A stretch of DNA of 64,000 nucleotides, from positions 1,178,001 to 1,242,000 of the forward strand of contig NZ_CP069791.1 of the NCBI RefSeq assembly GCF_016894265.1, written 5' to 3'. Source of the stretch: Corynebacterium tuberculostearicum (GTDB lineage: Bacteria > Actinomycetota > Actinomycetes > Mycobacteriales > Mycobacteriaceae). A model generated the notes under the pieces. The model saw only the letters and a list, made by a program, of their open reading frames with translations. It was not told where the DNA came from and did not search any database. The position numbers and the translations under genes are program-made. Shown piece by piece: positions 1 to 7,002 of this stretch. Each line of letters starts with the position of its first letter. Position 1 is the stretch's first letter.

Positions 1-150
1 GGAGCGCACCATTGCTTCCGTGTAGTCCGCGGTTATCGTGCCGGCTTCTTTCAGTAGTGATCCCGCAAGGCGGATAGCTTCTCGCCAGTCCTTGGCGGTG
101 CCGTGCAGCTCCACCGCACCGGGCGCTAAGAAGGAATCTAATGTCGCCAT
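1..150 (-). CDS. PTS sugar transporter EIIA component (partial, 5' end only)
   Basis: Only the first 50 codons are in the window; the gene runs off the left edge. The peptide starts MATLDSFLAPGAVELHG and continues with DWREAIRLAGSLL, which resembles the N-terminus of type-2 (mannitol/fructose/ascorbate-like) EIIA domains, where the early segment precedes the phosphorylated histidine (not reached here). EIIA would take phosphate from HPr and pass it to EIIB for sugar uptake. The ATG at 150 follows a GGGAG ribosome-binding sequence. An inverted repeat 24 bp upstream (174-195) may be its operator. Family assignment is moderate because the catalytic part is missing. Confidence 0.7.
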   Translation of the reverse strand, partial: MATLDSFLAPGAVELHGTAKDWREAIRLAGSLLKEAGTITADYTEAMVRS

Positions 151-173
151 ATGTATCTCCCATCACAGAAATA

Positions 174-195
174 GTGACATCAAGGTGAATGTCAC
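174..195. promoter_or_regulatory. Inverted repeat, candidate operator of the PTS gene
   Basis: GTGACAT and ATGTCAC form 7-bp arms separated by 8 bp, placed just upstream of the PTS IIA start. The size and position fit a dimeric repressor site (DeoR or GntR type), but no regulator gene is visible in the window. Confidence 0.4.
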
Positions 196-393
196 TCATG
201 ATTTTATGCTGCGGAGAAACCGGAGGTAAAAGCAGGGGTAACGTTTGCACTGGTAGCGGTTGGAGCTGCTTTAGAGACGGCCGAATTGGTTCTATAGGCC
301 TTGAGCGTGGTCGCAATGCAAGGGGGAGGCCGTGTGTTCTCGGAAAGGTCGGACCTGAAAACGGACCCGTGCTAAGGGAGTGGAAAAGAGAAA

Positions 394-474
394 TCCTCGC
401 TGGTGCGAGGAGAAACACAGCTAAAGTGCTGCTTTGCGCACTAGAACAGGCCCCTCCCGTTGAATACGGGAGGG
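394..474 (+). other. Cluster of three consecutive hairpins in a 385-bp gene-free stretch
   Basis: The region 151-535 has no convincing gene. Inside it three stem-loops follow each other: CCTCGC/GCGAGG (395-410), AGTGC/GCACT (425-442) and CCCTCCCGT/ACGGGAGGG (452-474, 9-bp perfect stem, loop TGAAT). The last has no T-run after it. This could be a structured small RNA or a set of terminators between the PTS gene and the lipoprotein gene; the sequence does not decide. Confidence 0.3.
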
Positions 475-535
475 AGCTGGCTTCGCTTCCTGCATTGGCT
501 AGAACGGGAGATTTACGTGCGTTGTATACGGGCAG

Positions 536-1441
536 TTAATCGAGCTCGAAAGTTTGGCGGCCGATTTCGTCTTGGCTGAAGGACTTAGTCGCGACAAGCT
601 CCACAGGTGTAGTTAAATCATCGAGCTCGTAGGCTATTGTGCCGGCAACAGTGCCTCCCTTTTTAATCTGCTCCAGCTGAGTATCGGAAGTTTCAGGATC
701 AAAATAGGAACCGAGGTCGAGCTCGTTTACCTTATTCGGATCATTGTCTTGGATGGCGGTGAAGTACACGACAAAGTCGGTGGTAGTTAGGGTTTCATCC
801 GTCTTATTCGTTACGTCATAGTTAAAGACGAGAAGTGGCTTTTCACCTATTTCGTTGCCGGGCTCACCAGGTTTAACAACACGGTGATCGGTAATTTCGA
901 ACTTGGCGGCTGGAACATCCAGAACTCCGTCTTTAAAGGATTGGCTAAAATCTGTGCTCTTTAGCTCATTAACGGTTGTCGGATCATCCTTCACCTTCTT
1001 CATATGTGTGGTGAATTCCTTATCTTCAATCGCGACCTTGAAAGTTAAGGTGTCGTCTTCGATAGAGAAGTCTTTCTTATCGGACGAAGCGGTCATCCAC
1101 TCAGAGGCGGTGGCAACGGTATCGCGGTTTGAGGAAACGGTTTCACCGGAGGCAGCGGCTTGAGCGTCAAAGGTGCCGATCCAGTAGATCATGCGATTTT
1201 CGCCGTTGTCCATGACCCATTCGATGGTGATGACGTCATCGGTGATGCTGGCTTCCATCCAGCCATCTTCAGAAGCGCTGTCCTCTTGCTTCCACGTTCC
1301 AATGGCGGACTTCGCATCGGCCTGTGCATTGGACGTGGAATTGTTGGAGCCGTCTTCCTTTGGTTTGTCGCTGCTGCTATCTGAGCAGGAAGTAAGCGTG
1401 AGTGCAGAGACGAGGATGAGAGAAGAGAGTAGTTTGCGCAT
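536..1441 (-). CDS. Secreted lipoprotein, DUF5067-like C-terminal domain
   Basis: A 301-residue protein with a lipoprotein signal peptide: basic start MRKLL, hydrophobic core and lipobox LTSC with the acylated cysteine at residue 19. A Ser/Asn/Asp-rich linker follows (about 20-45). The middle (about 47-150) reads like a small beta-rich domain (GTWKQEDSASEDGWMEASI). The C-terminal half (about 170-300), with a conserved pattern around PLLVFNYDVTNKTDE and TTPVELVATKSFS, resembles the DUF5067 family of actinobacterial and firmicute surface proteins. It probably sits on the outer face of the membrane; the function is unknown. Translation starts at ATG 1441 after a GGGTAGAAG sequence. Confidence 0.75.
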   Translation of the reverse strand: MRKLLSSLILVSALTLTSCSDSSSDKPKEDGSNNSTSNAQADAKSAIGTWKQEDSASEDGWMEASITDDVITIEWVMDNGENRMIYWIGTFDAQAAASGETVSSNRDTVATASEWMTASSDKKDFSIEDDTLTFKVAIEDKEFTTHMKKVKDDPTTVNELKSTDFSQSFKDGVLDVPAAKFEITDHRVVKPGEPGNEIGEKPLLVFNYDVTNKTDETLTTTDFVVYFTAIQDNDPNKVNELDLGSYFDPETSDTQLEQIKKGGTVAGTIAYELDDLTTPVELVATKSFSQDEIGRQTFELD

Positions 1442-1573
1442 AATTAACTTCTACCCTCAGGGGGTAGGAAGCGTACAAATACTCAATAGCGAAGGGGGCA
1501 AATTGGTCTTTGGCCACTCTTTGACTAATCTTTTGAGGGCAGAGAATCGCCCTAGTGGGCGGGAAATCTGCGT

Positions 1574-1647
1574 GGGGCTATAGCTCAGTCGGTTAGAGCT
1601 ACGGACTCATAATCCGTTGGTCGCGGGTTCGAGCCCCGCTGGCCCCA
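1574..1647 (+). tRNA. tRNA with CAT anticodon (probably tRNA-Ile2, alternatively elongator Met)
   Basis: A full cloverleaf can be drawn. The acceptor stem is GGGGCTA/TGGCCCC with discriminator A. The D arm is GCTC/GAGC. The anticodon stem is ACGGA/TCCGT with a 7-base loop and anticodon CAT at 1608-1610. The T arm is GCGGG/CCCGC around TTCGAGC. The variable-loop context CCGTTGGTCGC resembles the minor tRNA-Ile whose C34 is changed to lysidine, more than elongator Met. No CCA is encoded. Confidence 0.85.
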
Positions 1648-1659
1648 CGGTTAAAGGGA

Positions 1660-1688
1660 GGCGTCGGCAAGCAGTGCCGGCGCCTTTA
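1660..1688 (+). terminator. Terminator of the CAT-anticodon tRNA
   Basis: The arms GGCGTCGGCA (1660-1669) and TGCCGGCGCC (1675-1684) pair over 10 bp with one G-T, have a 5-base loop, and are followed by TTTAAT. The left arm contains the 13-bp repeated word discussed in the findings. The stem also overlaps the 3' end of the broken lipoprotein gene on the other strand. Confidence 0.7.
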
Positions 1689-2177
1689 ATCTTTGGTGTG
1701 CACGCGGTCTGCAAAACCCAGCTGGACGGTGATTTCGAGCCGAGCACCAATCGCGGAATCGTCTGCAGGGCAGGAGAGATTCTTGTGGTTAGTGGAGATG
1801 ATGCAATGCAGAACGTGCTTGTCGCCAGAAACTGGGTCCTTCGCGGTAATATCGCTTTACCGCGCTGGGGTAACGGAGGGATCGGGGGCCTCTAACTGGT
1901 AGGTCGCCTTCATTGCACGCTTATAAATTTCCATGGCAAAGGCGCAGTTGGTGTCATCCTGGGCGGTGATAAGCGCGTAGTCGCGGACGCCGCAGTCGCC
2001 GCCGATTTGTTGGGCAAGGTCGGGATCGGGGTCGCTTTCTGGGGCGTCGGCAAGCGAGGCTTGCTCATCCTCGCTGCTGTGCGCGGCAGGGTCGGCAAAG
2101 CTAGGCTCGTCTGCCTCGGGCTGGGAGGAACAAGCGCTAAGCACAGCAATGTAGAGCAAGGGGAGATACTTTTTCAT
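1686..2177 (-). pseudogene. Small lipoprotein gene interrupted by an in-frame TAA
   Basis: The start at 2177 gives MKKYLPLLYIAVLSAC, a signal peptide with lipobox LSAC (Cys16), then an acidic linker and QIGGDCGVRDY. A TAA at 1857-1859 ends the open frame after 106 codons. The same frame then continues for 56 more sense codons (SDITAKDPVSGDKHVLHC and onward) to a second TAA at 1686-1688. That downstream segment lines up with the C-terminal part of the intact lipoprotein at 5030-5635 (ISAVSPQTKQTYNLFC, then a second Cys and a TG-rich end). The gene therefore looks like a full-length paralogue with one nonsense mutation. A truncated, still exported 106-residue lipoprotein remains possible. A TATACT box on the minus strand near 2208 may be its -10. 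Confidence 0.7.
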
Positions 2178-2276
2178 AATGCGTAGAGATAGGGAGACAA
2201 AAACATTTAGTATAGCCGAGCTGCGCATTTGGGTGTGCTAATTGCGCATGGGCGGGCGGTGAAGTCTAATAACCAT

Positions 2277-3332
2277 ATGGTTGAAGTGGATCCGCTCATT
2301 GAATCTCTCTACCGCTGGTCCGATATCAGCGGCGTGCTGCTGATGGGAATCATCGGCGGCACCATGGCGCGCAAGCGCGGTTACGATATCATCGGCTTTT
2401 TCTTCATTGCGATGTTCTCCTCCTTAGGTGGTGGCATGGTGCGTGACGTGCTCATCAACCGCGGCACGGTGGCGGCCATGAGCCAGCCCGAGTACCTGTA
2501 CTTGGCTTTTACCGGTGCGTTGATTGCCCGCTTTGTCTATTTCAAGGGCAAGACCTGGGATTATCTGCAGGCGCATGGCGACGCCGTCGTTTCCGGCCTC
2601 TGGGCCGCCACCGGCGCGGTGAAGGCCATTACCTACGGCCTGCCATTGATCCCATGCATCATGATGGGCGTGTTTACGGCCACGGGTGGATCGATGATTC
2701 GTGACATCGTGATGGGGCGCGAGCCGAGCGTCTTTGGTGATAACCAGCCGACGGTTATCCCGGCTGTTGCTTGCGCTGTCATCGTCTTGGTGGGCCACCA
2801 CTTCGACATGATGGCGGTGGGCATGATTATTGGGCCGTTGGTCTCTATCTTCTTGGCGCTGTTGGGCATTTGGGCTGGGTGGCGTGTGCCGGCCTACCAG
2901 GATTGGGCGCCGATTAATCACACTGCTGCTCAGGTTAAAGTGTTGGCCAAGAAAGCCGAAAATAAAAGCCGTGCAGTGGGCCGCCGCCTAGAACCGCACC
3001 GCCTACGTTCTTGGCGCCACCGCCAGATGGAGGCCGCGCTGCAACGCCGCATTGAAAAGGAAGTGCGCTCCGGCAAGCGCCGTAAGGAGGCCGCTGCGGA
3101 GGCCAGCGAGTTTATGGAGTCTTTCGAGTCTGATGTGGATCAGCTCAGCGCAGTGGTAGCAGAAGGCGATGATACGGACTTCGGCGTGGACCTCACCGGT
3201 GACTCCTACGAAGCGGAGGAACAGGCCTCTAACGAAGAATCGCAGCGCCTGCTCGATACCATCTTGGAAGATGACAAGCTTACTGATGAGCTCATCGATC
3301 GGCTCATGAAGCGCTATAACTCCCGCGATTAG
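2277..3332 (+). CDS. TRIC-family / UPF0126 membrane protein
   Basis: The N-terminal 210 residues form a repeated three-helix membrane unit with the glycine-rich motifs GIIGGTMARKRGYDIIG and GGGMVRDVL in the first half, and TATGGSMIRDIVMG in the second. This is the signature of bacterial UPF0126/TRIC-type channels, which conduct monovalent cations as trimers. The remaining ~140 residues are a charged cytoplasmic tail (Arg/Lys-rich, then acidic), longer than in typical family members. I chose ATG 2277 because residues from MVEVDPLIESLYRW match the usual start. In-frame TTG (2229) and GTG (2259) starts would extend it, and no start has a clear ribosome-binding site. Confidence 0.75.
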   Translation: MVEVDPLIESLYRWSDISGVLLMGIIGGTMARKRGYDIIGFFFIAMFSSLGGGMVRDVLINRGTVAAMSQPEYLYLAFTGALIARFVYFKGKTWDYLQAHGDAVVSGLWAATGAVKAITYGLPLIPCIMMGVFTATGGSMIRDIVMGREPSVFGDNQPTVIPAVACAVIVLVGHHFDMMAVGMIIGPLVSIFLALLGIWAGWRVPAYQDWAPINHTAAQVKVLAKKAENKSRAVGRRLEPHRLRSWRHRQMEAALQRRIEKEVRSGKRRKEAAAEASEFMESFESDVDQLSAVVAEGDDTDFGVDLTGDSYEAEEQASNEESQRLLDTILEDDKLTDELIDRLMKRYNSRD

Positions 3333-3428
3333 ACGCCGGGCAATCCGTGCAAGGGCCTTTGGGATCTTGCCTGGTGGCTGGCAGTGAACTGGCATCCAGT
3401 TTTCAGCTCTGCGGCCTACGGTAGAGGC

Positions 3429-5033
3429 ATGAACCTGAAGTATTACTTCTACGAGCTGTGGGGCCTTTTCGTTGACCACGGCTTGCCGCTTATTGCGCTG
3501 CTGCTGATCGGTATTTTGATACCGCGCGTTGGCAGGCTGGCAATCCGCATCATAGAGCGCCGCCTCGATGAAGATGAAGAATCCACCAAGGCGCGCCTGG
3601 CGCTGACCGGCGCGCTGGTCTACATCGTGCAGGCCATCGCGTACTTCCTTATCATTTGGGCCGCGCTGACCAATCTCGGCGTGCCTGCAGTAGGCGCGGC
3701 AGTGCCGGCGACGATAGTCTCGGCCGCCGTAGGCTTTGGTGCCCAATCCATCATCGCGGACTTTCTTTCTGGCTTTTTCATCCTTTCGGAAAAGCAATTC
3801 GGCGTAGGCGATTACGTCAGCTTTGATGGTGTGACCGGCGTAGAAGGCACCGTGGTGATGCTGACCCTGCGCACCACCAAGGTGCGCACGCCTACCGGCG
3901 AGCTGGTCACCGTGCCCAATAGCTCGGCCGGCGCGGTAACAAACTATTCCCAAGAATGGTCGCGCGCTGTGGTCAACTTCGACGTGCCCGTGCAAGAGGG
4001 CGAGACCTTACCGGAGATCACGCGCCGGGTGCGCACCATCTCCGAGCAGGCAATTCGCGAGCCATCCATCGCCGTAGACGTCAATGGCGAGCTGGAGGTG
4101 CTGCCAGCCACCCAGTTGGTTGCCCCGCAGGCCGCCGGCCAATCGTGGCACGTGACCTACCGCGTGCTGGTCACCGTTAACCCCGCCCGCCAATGGGCGG
4201 TGGAGCGTGCCATCCGTTCGGCGCTGCTCGCGGAATTCTGGGATCACTACAACGTGGCTGACTTGGACGAAATTCAGCGCCCGTTGACCCCACCGCAAGG
4301 AAATACCGCGGCTCAAGAATCCGTCAAGGATGCTTCCACAGCCGGCAAGGATTCCCACCCGGAAACCAACGTGGAGCCTCGCCCGGCCGAAAAACCGGAA
4401 GAGGAAGCCGGCCGAGAAAGCGATGGCCCCGGAAGGCCCGCCCTGTCTGATGACGACCAAGAACCTGAACCTACCCAGGGAATCTGGCGTTCTTTAGAGA
4501 CCAATACCAGGTTCCAAAAGATCGCCACCTTTGGCGGCCGAGTGCGCGGCTCCACCACGGGGCTTATCCTCGTCTTGTTCGTCGTCGGTGCTTTGACCCT
4601 GGCTTCGAGCAACCCGGACGGTGCCGACGCTGGCTGGCTCTCGCCCGAGCATTGGCGCAATAGTGGCAAGGAAACCTCCTCCTCGCAGCCTGCCGAAGCC
4701 CCCAGCTCTACCGCACCTACCGAAGAAACCACCGAAACCGGCACACAGAGCGAGCCAAGCGAGGAAGGCGCGGCTCCTTCTGCGGCCACCAACCCGCAGG
4801 GCACTGAAGGTGCTGGGGTGGCGGATGCTCCTTCCGACGCCGGGCGGGGAACAGACGCTACCGGCAATGCCTCACCAGCCCCGAGCGCTGCCACCGGCGC
4901 AGACAACGCAGGGACCGACTCTGATAATGGTTCTGGCAAGGCACCGAATGTACGCAGCGATGCCGGTGACGGTACCCAAGCTTCCGGAACGGCCGGCAGC
5001 ACGGGCATAGAGATCCCGGCAGAGCCGCGCTAG
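3429..5033 (+). CDS. mscCG: MscS-family mechanosensitive channel, MscCG-like (glutamate efflux)
   Basis: The 534-residue protein has three N-terminal transmembrane segments followed by the MscS pore helix and beta domain (VGAAVPATIVSAAVGFGAQS, then DFLSGFFILSEKQFGVGDYV). A long acidic linker follows, then a fourth transmembrane helix near residue 385 (GLILVLFVVGALTL) and a Ser/Thr/Glu/Gly-rich tail. This four-helix layout and length match the C. glutamicum channel MscCG, known to release glutamate on membrane tension. The start at 3429 (MNLKYYFYELWG) fits the family; the ATG at 3384 would add 15 unlikely residues. The stop overlaps the stop of the convergent lipoprotein gene at CTAG (5030-5033). 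Confidence 0.85.
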   Translation: MNLKYYFYELWGLFVDHGLPLIALLLIGILIPRVGRLAIRIIERRLDEDEESTKARLALTGALVYIVQAIAYFLIIWAALTNLGVPAVGAAVPATIVSAAVGFGAQSIIADFLSGFFILSEKQFGVGDYVSFDGVTGVEGTVVMLTLRTTKVRTPTGELVTVPNSSAGAVTNYSQEWSRAVVNFDVPVQEGETLPEITRRVRTISEQAIREPSIAVDVNGELEVLPATQLVAPQAAGQSWHVTYRVLVTVNPARQWAVERAIRSALLAEFWDHYNVADLDEIQRPLTPPQGNTAAQESVKDASTAGKDSHPETNVEPRPAEKPEEEAGRESDGPGRPALSDDDQEPEPTQGIWRSLETNTRFQKIATFGGRVRGSTTGLILVLFVVGALTLASSNPDGADAGWLSPEHWRNSGKETSSSQPAEAPSSTAPTEETTETGTQSEPSEEGAAPSAATNPQGTEGAGVADAPSDAGRGTDATGNASPAPSAATGADNAGTDSDNGSGKAPNVRSDAGDGTQASGTAGSTGIEIPAEPR

Positions 5034-5635
5034 TAGGGGTGGCCTTCTACAGTAAGCCGGTCTGTCCAGCGCTCATTATTAGGCGAGGTGAAGCTGGCAT
5101 AAACGCCGGTGTCGTTATCCTTTTGGCAATAGAATGCGCGTACGTCTGAGCCGATGGCGCAGAACAGATTATAAGTCTGTTTGGTCTGCGGGCTTACCGC
5201 AGAAATGCGGGTGTTATAGGAGCCATTGACCATCTTATTGCGGTGCGTATAGGTAAACGTGTGGGTGATGGCTTCATCAAAAATCGCACCGGTGAACTCG
5301 CACGAGGTGTGCTCACCCGCATGGATGCTATCGCCCTGGTTGGTGTAGCCGCACTTGCCACCTATTTGTCCAGCGTTGATGTTGTGATTCCCCTTCTCTG
5401 GTGCGGGTGAGTGTGCGCCGTTCCCGGCTTCGGGCGCGCTTTCCTCATCATCTTGATTGCCTGCGCTTTCGTCATTGTCAACGGTCTTGGTGACCGTAGT
5501 GGGCGCGTCGGATTCTTGCTGCTGGCTAAATATTGGTTCCGCATCATTAGAAGCTTGTTCATCATTGGAGCCGCAGGCGCTAAGGCCGGTAATGGACAAG
5601 GCGGCGAGAATGAAGGCAGAGGCGCGTTTGAGCAT
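5030..5635 (-). CDS. Secreted lipoprotein, paralogue of the broken gene at 1686-2177
   Basis: A 201-residue protein with signal peptide MLKRASAFILAALSITGLSAC (first 20 residues, then Cys21 in the lipobox LSAC). A Gln/Asp/Glu-rich linker of about 70 residues leads to a compact domain beginning QIGGKCGYTNQGD with four cysteines (CGYT, SCEF, LFCA, FYCQ) that can pair as disulphides. It shares the QIGG-CG motif, the T-C-F-A motif and the SP-T-Y-C pattern with the interrupted gene at 1686-2177. It is probably a small surface protein of a corynebacterial family without known function. Start ATG 5635 is preceded by a weak purine stretch. Confidence 0.75.
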   Translation of the reverse strand: MLKRASAFILAALSITGLSACGSNDEQASNDAEPIFSQQQESDAPTTVTKTVDNDESAGNQDDEESAPEAGNGAHSPAPEKGNHNINAGQIGGKCGYTNQGDSIHAGEHTSCEFTGAIFDEAITHTFTYTHRNKMVNGSYNTRISAVSPQTKQTYNLFCAIGSDVRAFYCQKDNDTGVYASFTSPNNERWTDRLTVEGHPY

Positions 5636-5766
5636 GGGAAATATCAGAGGGGGTCGGCGAAGTGTACGGGGAAGACTTTAACATTTTCGCGGTGCTTCTA
5701 ACGTGCATAAATGATCTGTATTGGCGGAGATGAAATAGTGCGCTTCGGCTGCGCGTTGCACTGGGC

Positions 5767-6855
5767 ATGACTTCACTTTTCGAACCACTGGAACTTGGCC
5801 GATTCAAGCTAGATAACCGCGTCACCATGGCGGCACTGACCCGCCAGCGTGCAGGCGAAAGCGGTGTACCTACCGAGCTGCACCAGAAGTACTACTCGCA
5901 GCGTGCCACGGCTGGTCTGGTGGTTACGGAGGGAACCTTCCCGGCGTGGACCAACCGCGCATTCCCGGGCCAGGCAGGCATTGCGACCGACGAGCAGGCA
6001 GAAGGCTGGCGCGCCGTCGCAGACCGCGTGCACGAGGAAGGCGGCACCCTGTTCATGCAGATCATGCACGGCGGCCGCACGAGCCACCCGGACCTGATTG
6101 ACGGTGCGAACCCGGAGGCGCCGAGCGCCTTTGACTGGGGCGGAACCGTGCGTGGCTTCGCTGGCAAGATGGATGCGCCGGTGCCGCGCGAGCTGAAGAC
6201 GGAAGAGCTGCCGCGCATCGTGGATGAATTCCGCCAGGGCGCGCGCCGGGCTATTGATGCTGGTGTCGACGGCGTGGAGATCCACGGCGCCAATGGCTAC
6301 CTGCTGCACGAGTTCATGGCGCCGTCTGCCAATAAGCGCGAGGATGAATTCGGCGGCAGCCCGGAAAATCGCTGGCGCCTGCCAGAGATGGTCATCCGCG
6401 CCGTGGTGGAGGAGATCGGTGCCGACCGCGTTGGCGTGCGTTTCTCCCCGGCACACAACGTGCAGGGTGTCATCGAAGACGATCAGGAAGACACGCTTGC
6501 CACCTACCGCGGGCTTCTCGACGCCCTGGCGCCGCTGAACCTGGCTTATGTGTCCTTGCCGCATGGCGAACCGGACGGCAAGCTCATCGCCACGCTGGCA
6601 CAGAAGGCACGCGCAAACGGCGTGACCAAGGTGCTCATGAATGATGGTTTCCCCACGATTACCTCCAAGGAGGATGCCCAGCGCGAAATCGAGCTGGACT
6701 ACGTGGACGCCGCAGTGGTGGGCCGCCAGCTCATCGCCAACCCGGACCTGGTGCGCCGCTGGCGCGAAGGCCTCGAGCTTAACGAGCCGGACCAGGATAC
6801 GTTCTACCTGGGCGGCGAGCGCGGCTACATCGACTATGAGTATGCCGCGGACTAG
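5767..6855 (+). CDS. Old Yellow Enzyme family NADH:flavin oxidoreductase (alkene reductase)
   Basis: A 362-residue TIM-barrel flavoprotein. It begins LFEPLELGRFKLDNRVTMAA (conserved OYE start) and carries the substrate-binding pair in EIHGANGYLLHEFMAPSAN (His and Asn near residue 172). It also has KREDEFGGSPENRWR and the FMN phosphate loop near DAAVVGRQLIANPDLV. Such enzymes reduce activated C=C bonds of enones, maleimides or nitro compounds using NAD(P)H. The gene stands alone: the divergent neighbour is a lipoprotein and the downstream gene is convergent. Function is clear at family level; the natural substrate is not known. Confidence 0.9.
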   Translation: MTSLFEPLELGRFKLDNRVTMAALTRQRAGESGVPTELHQKYYSQRATAGLVVTEGTFPAWTNRAFPGQAGIATDEQAEGWRAVADRVHEEGGTLFMQIMHGGRTSHPDLIDGANPEAPSAFDWGGTVRGFAGKMDAPVPRELKTEELPRIVDEFRQGARRAIDAGVDGVEIHGANGYLLHEFMAPSANKREDEFGGSPENRWRLPEMVIRAVVEEIGADRVGVRFSPAHNVQGVIEDDQEDTLATYRGLLDALAPLNLAYVSLPHGEPDGKLIATLAQKARANGVTKVLMNDGFPTITSKEDAQREIELDYVDAAVVGRQLIANPDLVRRWREGLELNEPDQDTFYLGGERGYIDYEYAAD

Positions 6856-6899
6856 GGAAGAATCCGCGGCACCAAAGGGGGCCCGAAAGGCGGGCGAGT

Positions 6900-6945
6900 G
6901 ATAGGTAGTGAAATTCCCCAGAGAGGGTCTTTCACTGTGCCTATC
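6900..6945. terminator. Inverted repeat between convergent genes, likely terminator
   Basis: GATAGGTAGTGAAA and TTTCACTGTGCCTATC can pair with a 2-base bulge around a 16-base loop, in the gap between the OYE gene and phoD. A smaller GCCCG/CGGGC hairpin lies just before (6881-6895). There is no T-run. Confidence 0.45.
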
Positions 6946-7002
6946 GAAGGTGCACTACTCGTTCGTTAACATCGAGTACCTGTCATGTGACAGAACTTAC
7001 AA

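Noticed and set aside
189..539. Open frame of 116 codons between the PTS gene and the lipoprotein
   Set aside because: No ribosome-binding site, unnatural composition, and it crosses three hairpins; no recognisable motif.
1857..2177. Intact 106-residue lipoprotein ending at 1857
   Set aside because: The same frame continues after the stop with sequence matching the paralogue's C-terminal domain, so a broken longer gene is the better reading.
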